Shown here in pieces: positions 8,855 through 17,196 of a DNA stretch of 64,000 bases. The DNA comes from Actinomyces weissii (lineage in GTDB: Bacteria > Actinomycetota > Actinomycetes > Actinomycetales > Actinomycetaceae), in contig NZ_CP066802.1 of assembly GCF_016598775.1 (NCBI RefSeq), positions 2,480,001-2,544,000 of the forward strand. The letters run 5' to 3'. Positions within the stretch are counted from its first letter, which is position 1; each line of letters starts with the position of its first letter. A program made the position numbers and the translations under genes. The notes beneath the pieces are model-generated. The model did no database searches. It was given only the letters and a program-made list of their open reading frames with translations, and had not been told where the DNA came from.

Positions 8855-9681
8855 GCGTTACGAAGATCCTGCAGCGGGTGGTGCAGCCGGTGGTGGCTGT
8901 CACCCTGGCGCTGCTGCTTGTGGGCGTGCCGCTGTGGACGGTGCTGGTGACCGCGGGCAAGTCCCAGAAGGAGGCCCTGTCCCCGGACCTGTCCCTGCCC
9001 TCCCAGTGGCAGCTGGGGCAGAACCTGCGGGAGGTAGTGGCGGCCAGCGACATCGGCTGGGCCTTCCTGGGCAGCCTGCTGCTGCTGGTGCCGTCCGTGC
9101 TGGCGGTGCTGGTGCTGGGCTCCATGGCATCCTGGGTGCTGGCGCGCCGTTCCTCCCGGGCGGCCGCGGTGGTCTACGCGGTGGGTATCTCCGGCATCAT
9201 CCTGCCCCCGGCGGTGGTCACCCTGGTGCTGCTGCTGCGTCAGCTGGGGCTGGCGGGCACGGCGGTAGGCATGATCTGCACCTACACGGGCATGTACATG
9301 TCCACGGTGATCTTCTTTGTCACTGGCTTCGTGCGCACGGTGCCGGAGTCGCTGGAGGAGGCCGCCCGGATCGACGGCGCCGGACCGGTGCGGGTGTTCC
9401 TGATGATCATCCTGCCGCTGCTGCGGCCGGTGCTGGCCACGGCCACGATCCTGATCAGCCTGTACGTGTGGAACGACGTGTTCTACGCCCTGTTCATCGT
9501 GGGAGGCCGCCTGGACACGCTGCCGCTGAACCTGTTCGCGGTGGCCAGCGCAGGGGTCTACCTGAACAACTGGCACCTGATCTTCAGCTACGTGCTGCTG
9601 ATGAGCGCCCCGCTGATCATCCTGTTCGCGGTCTTCCAGCGCTCGATCATCTCCGGCATCACCTCCGGTGCCGTGAAGTAG
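8851..9681 (+). CDS. ABC sugar importer permease (MalG type)
   Basis: A membrane protein of 276 residues with six predicted helices and the EAA loop SLEEAARIDGAGPVRVFLMIILP. It is the second half of the heterodimeric CUT1 channel and overlaps the upstream permease gene by four bases. It ends the operon: the next 187 bases hold copper-responsive sites belonging to the following genes. Confidence 0.93.
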   Translation: MSVTKILQRVVQPVVAVTLALLLVGVPLWTVLVTAGKSQKEALSPDLSLPSQWQLGQNLREVVAASDIGWAFLGSLLLLVPSVLAVLVLGSMASWVLARRSSRAAAVVYAVGISGIILPPAVVTLVLLLRQLGLAGTAVGMICTYTGMYMSTVIFFVTGFVRTVPESLEEAARIDGAGPVRVFLMIILPLLRPVLATATILISLYVWNDVFYALFIVGGRLDTLPLNLFAVASAGVYLNNWHLIFSYVLLMSAPLIILFAVFQRSIISGITSGAVK

Positions 9682-9709
9682 CGGGACCACGCTCCAGCCC
9701 GTTTCCTGG

Positions 9710-9754
9710 TACCCCCGGGGGGATCTTGACTCTCCTACCCCCGGGGGTACCCTC
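9710..9754 (+). promoter_or_regulatory. Copper-responsive promoter with two CsoR-type operators
   Basis: Two G/C-tract palindromes, TACCCCCGGGGGGA (9710-9723) and the perfect TACCCCCGGGGGTA (9736-9749), match the operator form used by CsoR-family Cu(I) repressors. A -35-like TTGACT sits at 9726-9731 between them, and a weak -10 (TACCCT, 9748-9753) follows at about 16 bases, so the second operator would fill the promoter spacer. The csoR gene itself is not in this window. Confidence 0.65.
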
Positions 9755-9868
9755 CTTGCTACCAGGACCTGGCCCACCCGTGGGCAGCTGGCAGCCCTAC
9801 CGCCCGGTAGCGGGCCAACCCTGGCTGGGCCGGACACCGTCAGCAGCCACGAGACCAAGGAGCAGCAG

Positions 9869-10132
9869 ATGAGCGAGTTCACCACCGACGGCGTAGACCG
9901 CACCACCACCCTGAAGGTCTCCGGGATGACCTGCCACCACTGCGTGGCCCACGTCACGGAGGAGCTGGAGGCGCTGACCGGCGTCAAGAACGTGTCCGTC
10001 CTGCTGAACAAGGGGGGCCAGTCCGTGGTCACGGTGGTCTCTGACTGCGTGCTGGACGACGACGTGCTGCGCCAGGCCGTGGACGAGGCGGGCGGCTACA
10101 CCGTGGACGCTATCGAGCGCGACCGGCCCTGA
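9869..10132 (+). CDS. copZ: Heavy-metal-associated domain protein, copper chaperone
   Basis: An 87-residue cytoplasmic protein consisting of one HMA ferredoxin-like domain. The Cu(I)-binding motif is GMTCHHC (residues ~20-26; the two cysteines bind metal). It precedes the CopA-type ATPase in the same direction and lies behind CsoR-type operators, so it most likely hands Cu(I) to that pump. The insertion GGQSVVTVVSDCVLDDD makes it slightly longer than the usual ~70 residues and adds a third cysteine. Confidence 0.88.
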   Translation: MSEFTTDGVDRTTTLKVSGMTCHHCVAHVTEELEALTGVKNVSVLLNKGGQSVVTVVSDCVLDDDVLRQAVDEAGGYTVDAIERDRP

Positions 10133-10235
10133 CCGGGCGCTGGCAGACAGCGGGGCCGGTACCGGCCCCGGAGCCTCCAGGCGGGTGCGGCTGCGCCTGC
10201 CTGGAGGGGTGTTCCTGAGCAGCCGCAGGAGGATC

Positions 10236-12989
10236 ATGAGCCACCCGCCCACCCCAGCAGGCGCCCTGGACGCAGAGGCGGCCACCACCCCGGCCACGCG
10301 GGTGGTCGACCTGGCCGTTAGCGGCATGACCTGCGCCTCCTGCGTGGCCCGGGTGGAGAAGAAGCTCTCCCGGCTCGACGGCGTGCAGGCCAGCGTCAAC
10401 CTGGCCACCGAGTCCGCCCAGGTGACCGCCCCCGCCACTGTAAGCGACGAGGAGCTGCTGCTCACCGTGGCCCGCGCTGGCTACAGCGCCACGATCACCT
10501 CCTCCACGGCCGCCCCGCCCGAGACTCCGGAGGAGCCTGGGGCGCGCGGCACGGGCGGCACGGACGGCAGCCAGGCGTCGGGCTCACAGTCCAGCCCCGG
10601 CGGCGGCCTGACGCCGGGTGCTGCGGCGGGTGTGCGCCCAGGCGTGGCGGGGCAGGCGGGAGCGGCGCGCGGCACGAGCGGAGCAGATGGTAGCCAGGCG
10701 CAGGCCCGCCGCACCGCCCTGCCCCAGCCAGCCCCCAGACCACTAGGCGCCGCGCACCTGGAGCGTGCCGCCGACCTGCGCCGTCGTCTGCTTGTCTGCC
10801 TGGTGCTGTCAGTGCCGGTGATGGCCTTTTCCATGGTGCCCGCCCTGCAGCTGCCTGGCTGGCAGTGGGTGGTGCTCCTGCTGACCCTGCCGGTGGCCAC
10901 CTGGGGGGCCTGGCCCTTCCACCGGGCGGCGGCCCGGGCGCTGCGGCACGGGGCCTCCACCATGGACACGCTGGTGTCCCTGGGGGTGCTGGCCGCCTTC
11001 GGGTGGAGCGTGTGGGCGCTGGTGTGGGGCGGTGCCGGGCAGATCGGCCTGCACATGAGCATGGAGCTGCTGCCGCGCGCCCAGTCCCACCACCCGCACC
11101 TGTACTTTGAGTCGGCCGCCTGGGTGACGACCTTCCTGCTGGCGGGCCGCTACGCGGAGGCGCGGGCCAAGTTCCGTTCCGGGGACGCCCTGCGGGCCCT
11201 GCTGGAGCTGGGGGCCAAGGAGGTCACGCGGGTGCGGCTGGTGGCGCCTTCGGGGTCCACGGCTGCCGTGGAGGTCCTGGACGAAGAGGGTGTGCCGCTG
11301 CCGCAGGCCACGCGCCTGCAGGAGCGGGTGGCGGTGGAGGCCCTGGTGCCGGGGGACCTGTTCGCGGTGGGCCCGGGTGAGAAGGTGGCTACCGACGGCG
11401 TCGTCGTGGAGGGCCGCTCGGCGGTGGACGCCTCCCTGCTGACCGGGGAGTCGGTGCCCGTGGAGGTGGGGCCGGGTGACGCCGTGACGGGGGCGACTGT
11501 GAACACCTCGGGGGCCCTGCTGGTGCGGGCCACGGCGGTGGGTGAGGGCACCACGCTGGCCCGGATCGGGGCGCTGGTGACGGCGGCGCAGGCGGGCAAG
11601 GCCCCGGTGCAGCGCCTGGCGGACCGGGTCTCGGGGGTGTTCGTGCCCGCGGTGATCGCCCTGGCGGCGCTGACGCTGGTGGGCTGGCTGGTGACGGGGC
11701 ACGCGCCGCAGCAGGCCTTCACGGCGGCGGTGGCGGTGCTGGTGATCGCCTGCCCCTGCGCGCTGGGGCTGGCCACGCCCACGGCGATCCTGGTGGGTAC
11801 GGGCCGGGCGGCCCAGCTGGGCGTGGTCATCAAGGGCCCGGAGGTGCTGGAGTCCACGCGCACCCTGGACACGATCGTGCTGGACAAGACGGGCACGGTC
11901 ACGCAGGGCCTTATGAGCCTGGACCTGGAGCGGGACCTGACGGTGCTGGCGGGCTGGGGCGGGGGTGCTCCCTCGGCTACCATCCGCGCCCCGCGTTCCT
12001 CGGGTCGCTCCCGCCAGCCCCACCACGACTTCGGGTACACCCCCACCCCAGCCCAGCTAGGTGAGCCGCGCGCGGTCTCCGACACTTCAACGCAGGTCGA
12101 TCGCCCCGATCCGGCTCTGGTTCTGGTTCTGGCGGGGGCCGTGGAGGCCGCTAGCGAGCACCCGGTGGCGCAGGCGGTGACGGCGGCAGCCCGGGAGGCG
12201 GTCGGTGCCCTGCCGCCCGTGGAGGGCTTTACGAACCATGCGGGGCGTGGGGTGAGCGGCACAGTGATGCTGGCGGGGCGGGCCTACGCCGTCGCCGTGG
12301 GCCGGGCGGAGTGGCTGGCTGAGAGGGGCACGCCCCTGGACGAGGCTGCCGCGCAGGCCCTGGCGCAGGCGGAGGAGACGGGGGCGACCGCCGTCGTGCT
12401 GGCGGTTGACGGTGTGGCGGCGGCGGTGCTGGCGGTGCGGGACACGGTGCGGCCCAGCTCGGCTCAGGCGGTGGCGCGGCTGCGGGACCTGGGGCTGCGG
12501 CCGGTGCTGCTGACCGGTGACAACCCACGGGCGGCCGCGCACGTGGCCCGGGCTGTGGGTATCGCGGCCGCGGACGTGCACGCGGGGGTACTGCCGAGCG
12601 GCAAGCAGGAGGTGGTGGCCGCCTTGCAGGCCCAGGGGCACAACGTGGGCGTGGTGGGTGACGGCGTGAACGACGCCGCCGCCCTGGCGCAGGCGGGCAC
12701 GCAGGGGCTGGGCCTGGCTATGGGCACGGGCGCGGACGTGGCGATCGAGGCGGCGGACATCACGCTTATGCGCGCGGACCTGGACGCGGTGGTGTGCGCG
12801 GTGCAGGTGAGCCGGGCGACGCTGCGGGTGATCCGCCAGAACCTGTTCTGGGCCTTTGCCTACAACGTCTCGGCGATCCCGCTGGCGGTGGCGGGGCTGC
12901 TCAACCCGATGATCGCCGGGGCGGCGATGGCCTGCTCCAGCGTGATCGTGGTCCTCAACTCCCTGCGCCTGCGGCGGGCGGGTGGCTGA
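10236..12989 (+). CDS. copA: Copper-exporting P1B-type ATPase
   Basis: A pump of 917 residues. One N-terminal HMA domain carries GMTCASC (~29-35). The hallmark motifs follow in order: TGES actuator loop, ACPCALGLATPTA (CPC metal site in the membrane), DKTGTVTQG phosphorylation aspartate, SEHPVAQAV nucleotide-binding histidine, and GDGVNDAAAL. It exports Cu(I). I start at the ATG after AGGAGGATC; an in-frame ATG 51 bases earlier lacks a ribosome site. Two insertions are odd: a Gly/Ser/Ala linker of ~70 residues after the HMA domain with two similar GTDGSQ-type units, and a ~50-residue Ser/Arg/Pro-rich stretch between the DKTGT motif and the nucleotide-binding domain. Confidence 0.93.
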   Translation: MSHPPTPAGALDAEAATTPATRVVDLAVSGMTCASCVARVEKKLSRLDGVQASVNLATESAQVTAPATVSDEELLLTVARAGYSATITSSTAAPPETPEEPGARGTGGTDGSQASGSQSSPGGGLTPGAAAGVRPGVAGQAGAARGTSGADGSQAQARRTALPQPAPRPLGAAHLERAADLRRRLLVCLVLSVPVMAFSMVPALQLPGWQWVVLLLTLPVATWGAWPFHRAAARALRHGASTMDTLVSLGVLAAFGWSVWALVWGGAGQIGLHMSMELLPRAQSHHPHLYFESAAWVTTFLLAGRYAEARAKFRSGDALRALLELGAKEVTRVRLVAPSGSTAAVEVLDEEGVPLPQATRLQERVAVEALVPGDLFAVGPGEKVATDGVVVEGRSAVDASLLTGESVPVEVGPGDAVTGATVNTSGALLVRATAVGEGTTLARIGALVTAAQAGKAPVQRLADRVSGVFVPAVIALAALTLVGWLVTGHAPQQAFTAAVAVLVIACPCALGLATPTAILVGTGRAAQLGVVIKGPEVLESTRTLDTIVLDKTGTVTQGLMSLDLERDLTVLAGWGGGAPSATIRAPRSSGRSRQPHHDFGYTPTPAQLGEPRAVSDTSTQVDRPDPALVLVLAGAVEAASEHPVAQAVTAAAREAVGALPPVEGFTNHAGRGVSGTVMLAGRAYAVAVGRAEWLAERGTPLDEAAAQALAQAEETGATAVVLAVDGVAAAVLAVRDTVRPSSAQAVARLRDLGLRPVLLTGDNPRAAAHVARAVGIAAADVHAGVLPSGKQEVVAALQAQGHNVGVVGDGVNDAAALAQAGTQGLGLAMGTGADVAIEAADITLMRADLDAVVCAVQVSRATLRVIRQNLFWAFAYNVSAIPLAVAGLLNPMIAGAAMACSSVIVVLNSLRLRRAGG

Positions 12990-13384
12990 GGGGCGGGGGC
13001 GCAGACCCGCGCCGGGCCGCCTGGCTGACCTCGTCACTTAAAAAGAATTGCGTAGATTGGCTGGGACTTGCCGCCCGAGGTTAAGTTCTCCCCAGCAACT
13101 ATGGCCTACATGGACTCCACGGTCAGGTCACTGCCTGCTGCCAGCGCCTGCTCCAGGGCGTGCCGCAGCCGCAGGATAAAGTCCTCTCCGCCACTCGCGA
13201 CGAAGCAGCTTGACAGGCCGGTGATCTCTGGGCTGATGCTGCTCCCCCACGGAGGCGGCACACTCAGGCCCTCAATGCCCCAGACCACCTTTGACGCCGC
13301 CAGGCCCGCGAGTCCCTGATCTACTTCTCCCAGCCCCTACAGCGCCCTCCTGACACGCCTACGCCGCAGGCGACCGCGGTAGGA
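12990..13384. other. Intergenic region, no convincing gene
   Basis: Just after copA lies a short A-rich stretch (AAAAAGAATT near 13039). On the minus strand 13106-13330 can be read as coding-like sequence (…SSISPEITGLSSCFVASGGEDF…) that lacks a plausible start because a TAG lies directly upstream. It may be the tail of a decayed gene; I cannot name it. Confidence 0.35.
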
Positions 13385-13645
13385 ATGGGCAGAAAAGAAA
13401 AGCTCGCGAAGCTCCAGGAGAAGCGAGACCGCCTCAACGCACAGATCAAGGCATACTGGGCCAGGCAGTCAGTCAAGGCACGCACCCGCGAACTCATCCA
13501 GCTGGGAGTGATGATCCACAGCCATCTCGACCTGCCCCTCGACGAGCAGACCCGCACAGCCCTCAGCGACGCTCTCGCCGAGCGATTTGAGGACGGCTCC
13601 ACCCTAGAAACTCGCCTGCGCGACCACCTACAGCGATCAGACTAA
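13385..13645 (+). CDS. Small mobilization-protein-like (TraD/MobC-like) protein
   Basis: An 86-residue charged, helical protein. The N-terminal coiled coil (KEKLAKLQEKRDRLNAQIKAYWARQSV) followed by KARTRELIQLGVMIHS resembles small accessory proteins encoded beside relaxases on mobilizable plasmids and integrated elements. No relaxase is present here, so it is probably a leftover of an integrated element. It adjoins a transposase remnant. The assignment rests on pattern resemblance only. Confidence 0.45.
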   Translation: MGRKEKLAKLQEKRDRLNAQIKAYWARQSVKARTRELIQLGVMIHSHLDLPLDEQTRTALSDALAERFEDGSTLETRLRDHLQRSD

Positions 13646-13744
13646 CTCAGGACCATGCTCCACAACTACGAGGTGTCTCATGTAAAGGTGCTCGCGAGAT
13701 CTTGTCGGTGCCTCATGTGGGAATGCCCGCGTAACGGGTGGGGT

Positions 13745-14345
13745 CTAGGAGGCTTTCTTGACTCGGATGCCGTTGGTGACGTCGGGCAGGGCGTTGGGGA
13801 CCTGGGCGGCGTAGAGCTCGTCGGTCTTGGTCTTGGCCTGCATGATCAGTGAGGTCTGAAGATCGTGGATGCGCCTGGCGATCTTGGCGGGGTTGAGGCT
13901 GTCACGGTAGACGACCAGCTCGTCCTCCTCACGTGCGGTCAGGGCATCGGTTGCCAGGAGCTGCTCCAGCGGGGTGGCGGGGGCGTCGTAGAGGCGTTCG
14001 CGCCCTGCGGCCCTGTCGGTGCCCCACCCGACGGGCTTTCGTGTCGGGGCCAGGTAGATGAGACGGTCGTCGACCAGTGACCACACACGGTTCAAGGTGG
14101 CGCGCTCAGTGTCGGTGCCCTACCGGTAGCAGTAGCCCTAGCGGCGCACGAGGTGGTTGTTCTTGGACCCGATGGCCGCCTGGTCGTTCTCGCGGTAGGG
14201 CCGGGCCCTGGTGAGGCAGATGCCCAGGCCGCTGGCCCATATGACTACACCATGACTGATGAACTCGCTGCCCATGTCGAAGCCCATGCCCACCAAGAGG
14301 AAGGGGACCGCGTCGATGGCGGCACCGGCGGCGGCGATATAAGGC
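13745..14345 (-). pseudogene. Transposase remnant with integrase core, two in-frame stops
   Basis: Read on the minus strand, one frame gives GFDMGSEFISHGVVIW, then RARPYRENDQAAIGSKNNHLVRR, the C-terminal half of a DDE integrase-type transposase of the kind whose intact form reads DFDNGSEFIN…SRPYKKNDQ…NNHLVRR. After this come two TAG codons (14138-14140 and 14120-14122) where tyrosines are expected, then NRVWSLVDDRLIYLAPTRKPVGW to the normal C-terminus at 13745. The N-terminal half, with the helix-turn-helix and first catalytic aspartate, is missing. The element is dead but marks past insertion next to the low-GC islet. Confidence 0.75.
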
Positions 14346-14390
14346 ACGGGACCTCCTTCGCGGACACCCATGATGAGTCTCGTCGAACCA

Positions 14391-14419
14391 TTGACATAAT
14401 GTGTGACTAACACTACAAT
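14391..14419 (+). promoter_or_regulatory. Consensus-like promoter for the secreted protein gene
   Basis: TTGACA (14391-14396), a 17-base spacer, then TACAAT (14414-14419). Only seven bases separate the -10 element from the ATG at 14427, so the transcript would start at or next to that ATG. This decides the start codon and predicts a leaderless mRNA. Confidence 0.7.
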
Positions 14420-14426
14420 TCAGTCT

Positions 14427-15053
14427 ATGAATGTATCTATCCTCCATCGCATCGCTGTCGGTGCCGTCGCCTGCGTCTTCGCTTTTACAGCAGGCCCCAT
14501 GGCTGCCGCCGCCCCTATGTACACGCCCAGCGAAGCCCAACCCTCCCCTCAAGTACCACAACAGTCGTTCATAGTTCTTGAGAGATATATAGAAGCAACA
14601 CCCTCCGGATATGTATTAAATGCACCTGAGGAGGTACTGGATTCGCTTCCTGCAGAAGGTCTTCGCCTTCTGGAGGAGCATTGGGGAGATGTTGCGCGAC
14701 GCATTGCAAAGGGCGACCTAACTTACGCAGGGGACCTAACTTACGGAGGTGACCTAGTTTCGAGCCCAGCATCCGAAACCGTTAGTCCTGAGGCTCGCAG
14801 CTTCAAGGTTCCCATTATCAATACAAGCCATTTTCATGTAATTGCCCACTGGTGGGGCTATGAGTATCAGATAGATCAATGGCTCGTAAACAAGATCAAC
14901 GGCGGCGCAGCCCTAACGGCTTTCGTTCCCGAAGCTGGGCCCATAATTGCAGGAGTTGTTGTTGCATATGCCAACCTGTGCATGCACTCAGATGGATGGT
15001 CTTATATATATCAGGCTTTCGTGGGACCTCCTGCATGCAACCCCTTCGGATAG
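14427..15053 (+). CDS. Secreted bacteriocin-like hypothetical protein
   Basis: A protein of 208 residues with much lower G+C than its surroundings. Residues 1-~30 form a signal peptide ending in AAAAP. The middle is acidic, with a short duplication (DLTYAGDLTYGGDL). The C-terminal ~75 residues read FHVIAHWWGYEYQIDQ, then a small-residue hydrophobic segment (GGAALTAFVPEAGPIIAGVVVAY) and two late cysteines. Short secreted proteins with an aromatic WWG segment followed by a Gly/Ala hydrophobic helix occur in Gram-positives and are suspected antibacterial factors; I infer the same here without proof. An in-frame GTG at 14403 lies inside the promoter and is rejected. The small membrane protein 13 bases downstream is a plausible immunity partner. 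Confidence 0.65.
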   Translation: MNVSILHRIAVGAVACVFAFTAGPMAAAAPMYTPSEAQPSPQVPQQSFIVLERYIEATPSGYVLNAPEEVLDSLPAEGLRLLEEHWGDVARRIAKGDLTYAGDLTYGGDLVSSPASETVSPEARSFKVPIINTSHFHVIAHWWGYEYQIDQWLVNKINGGAALTAFVPEAGPIIAGVVVAYANLCMHSDGWSYIYQAFVGPPACNPFG

Positions 15054-15066
15054 AAAGGGACGTTTC

Positions 15067-15327
15067 ATGTACAGTATCGACATGCGCACAAGGATTTTAG
15101 CCACAGCCGGAGTGCTGCTTTCGATAGTTTTGACGGCCCTCGCTTTTAGCCTTATAGTCCCGGAACTATTTGCAAACAACTACAATTCCGTCAACATACA
15201 CAAGGGTATCGGCGTTTCTGTTGTGGCTATAGCAAGTATTCGGGCAACGGTAGGCATTTTTAAAAAGGGGTCCGCAAAAGTCTCCATAATCCCAAATGAG
15301 GATACTACTCCACCTGAGGCGAGGTAG
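15067..15327 (+). CDS. Small two-helix membrane protein, possible immunity protein
   Basis: An 86-residue protein with two hydrophobic segments (ILATAGVLLSIVLTALAFSLIV and KGIGVSVVAIASIRATVGIF) and a short polar tail ending ~20 residues later. AAAGGGA precedes the ATG. It is co-directional with, and 13 bases behind, the secreted protein gene and shares its low G+C. Small membrane proteins paired with bacteriocin-like genes often confer immunity; this is inference from context only. Confidence 0.6.
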   Translation: MYSIDMRTRILATAGVLLSIVLTALAFSLIVPELFANNYNSVNIHKGIGVSVVAIASIRATVGIFKKGSAKVSIIPNEDTTPPEAR

Positions 15328-15627
15328 ATCTCGAAGGCTTCGATCATTCGAGCGACCAGCGGACCCTGGCGCGCATTATTTATTACGGCTCGAACGACTT
15401 CCTTAGCAACTAGTACTGTCGCAGGTTGAGATTGTTCGACAAAGACACCTGAATCCAATCTGCGACTCAAATCCAGGCGCTACTAGTACGGAACTGATGG
15501 ATGAAGTACCCTAATCTTTTCCCGACTTAACCTGGACACTTATTGGCCTGTCAATATTTTAGCACTAACCATTGAGGTCATAGTTTTAATTGTGGGCGAC
15601 TTTGAAAGCAGGTAATACAGGCGTTCT
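15328..15627. other. AT-rich intergenic stretch
   Basis: Low-GC sequence continuing the islet's composition, with no gene I can support. It separates the small membrane protein from the helix-turn-helix remnant. Confidence 0.4.
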
Positions 15628-15789
15628 CTAGCGAGTCGACCACTTGATCGCCGTCGGACGAGACACACCCAGTGCCCCGGCAATCTCGCTTTCCGAAACC
15701 CCCGTATGAGCCAGCGCATAGGCCAGGATCGCCTCCCGCTTCAGATCGCGCCTGCCTGGGCTCCCCTTCTGTCGCCCACTGTTCCGGTA
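15628..15789 (-). pseudogene. Helix-turn-helix fragment, probably from a resolvase or transposase
   Basis: The last ~50 codons of a minus-strand frame read KGSPGRRDLKREAILAYALAHTGVSESEIAGALGVSRPTAIKWSTR (split here: KGSPGRRDLKREAILAY / ALAHTGVSESEIAGALGVS / RPTAIKWSTR). This is a helix-turn-helix of the resolvase/transposase C-terminal type. The upstream part of the frame has no recognisable domain, so this is probably a remnant of a mobile element flanking the low-GC islet. Confidence 0.35.
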
Positions 15790-16098
15790 CTCGTCCCCGC
15801 CCCCACCTGGTACCAGCAGTCCCCGACCCGTAATCCCACCATGCTGATTCAACCCCCTCACCCAGAGCGTAATGCAGGCCACAACCAACACGTGGCAGCC
15901 TGCACGCAAATCATCTACTAACAATGCGGCTGCGGCGATGTCAGGCTGCTTGCACGACCACTTACGACGTCGAGACCCGCGCAACACGGTGGACGCCAGG
16001 CGAGTGCCGCTCGAGACAGCAGTAGGATTAGGCACCAGGACCAGCAGCTGGCACACAGGCGGTCGCACAGGTGCCTGTCCAGCCGCCAAAGGAGACAA

Positions 16099-16821
16099 GT
16101 GGAGAGCACGAAGACCCGGAGCGCGTCAGAGGGGCGCCTGGCAGCACTGCTGGTGGTACTCATTTCCTTAAGCACCTCACTGGTAGCGAATCACGACCTA
16201 GGCTCGTGGTCGCTATTCAACCAGAAGTAGCCCGAGCCAGAGTCTTTCTGCTGGGGCCTGTCCAAGAGCACCCTAGAGCGCATTTCAGGCCGCCAGGTGA
16301 ACCTGCTCATAGGCGCCCAGGAATACCCCATACCAAGCCTGGATGAATACGCATTGTGTTCTCTGAGAGTCGACGGCATAGGTCATGTCGCGATCTCCTA
16401 CAGCCGAGGCCCGGACTCACCCGGCTGGTACACAGACTCCGTATCTGAGGAAGACTTAAGGGACGGCATACTCTACCGGACGCACCCGTCGCAACATGCA
16501 CCCGAGCAGCCCGTGATCGAACCGCTGGATATCGACCTGAAAGGCGGCACCTACTTCGTAAGCACCACCTTCGGTAAGGACGCCAGGGTGTTCTGGTTCT
16601 CACCCAGCGGTCACACCATGGTGGTGGAGTCTGTCGACCTTAGCTACGGCCACCCCAGCCCCCAGGAGCTCAAACCGACACTGATAGCCCTGATGCGCTA
16701 CGCGGCCGGCATCTACCCAACCGTGTTCCAGCACATTCCCGCCCGGACGGAGCCGTTCCCGACCAACAAGACGACAGCCCCGAGAACCACAGCCACACCG
16801 ACCCCCCAGGCCAGCAGCTGA
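16099..16821 (+). pseudogene. Membrane-anchored hypothetical protein broken by an amber codon
   Basis: From the GTG at 16099, behind AAAGGAGAC, the frame encodes a basic start, a hydrophobic anchor (LAALLVVLISLSTSLVA) and GSWSLFNQK. A TAG follows at 16228-16230, then coding continues in the same frame with PEPESFCWGLSKSTLERI up to a Thr/Pro-rich C-terminus at 16821. The part after the stop (~197 residues, beta-rich, one cysteine) could be read alone from the GTG at 16297 but would then lack the anchor and a ribosome site. The intact product would be ~240 residues and exported or anchored. I do not recognise the family. A sequencing error or true pseudogene are the two options. Confidence 0.6.
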
Positions 16822-17000
16822 GTGCGTCTTTTACGGTGGTCAGGCGCAACAGAGCCGGATGGCGGACCCGCATGGTCCGGGGCTCTGGGCCTACGGGATC
16901 CGTTACGCCGACTACTAGGCCGGCTAGCCGGCCTCGGGCGTCAAGAGACCCTGACCAGCAGGCTGGCACCTTCCCCTGAAGGCCGGCCTGGTTGGGAGCC
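16822..17000. other. Intergenic spacer, no gene seen
   Basis: GC-rich sequence between the broken gene and the first copy of the 123-bp inverted-repeat element. I see no supported gene in it. Confidence 0.4.
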
Positions 17001-17122
17001 TGTCACTGACGGAGGGCTACAAGCCCTAACGTCGACCATTGAACCCTCAACTACCGCGCAATCAAGCCAAGAACCTTCCAGCCCCAGCACCAGGGAGCCG
17101 CTGTAGTCCTCCGCCAGTGACA
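17001..17122. repeat. Inverted-repeat element, copy A (MITE-like)
   Basis: A 122-base unit starting TGTCACTGACGGAGGGCTA and ending GTAGTCCTCCGCCAGTGACA, whose ends are imperfect inverted repeats of each other. Two further copies lie at 40909-41031 and 43283-43405. Interiors differ more than the ends. All three sit in intergenic DNA and each right end is followed by AAA. Confidence 0.75.
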
Positions 17123-17196
17123 AAACCGGTTGGCCAGGCACCCAAACACCCCCAGCCAGCCCGGTCGCAGGGGTCCCGCCCCCGTAGACTCAGTAC

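Noticed and set aside
15180..15470. 96-codon minus-strand frame in the low-GC islet
   Set aside because: Overlaps the small membrane gene, which has a ribosome site and two clear helices; no domain recognised.
16822..17106. 94-codon frame after the broken anchored protein
   Set aside because: Runs into the inverted-repeat element and has no coding features.
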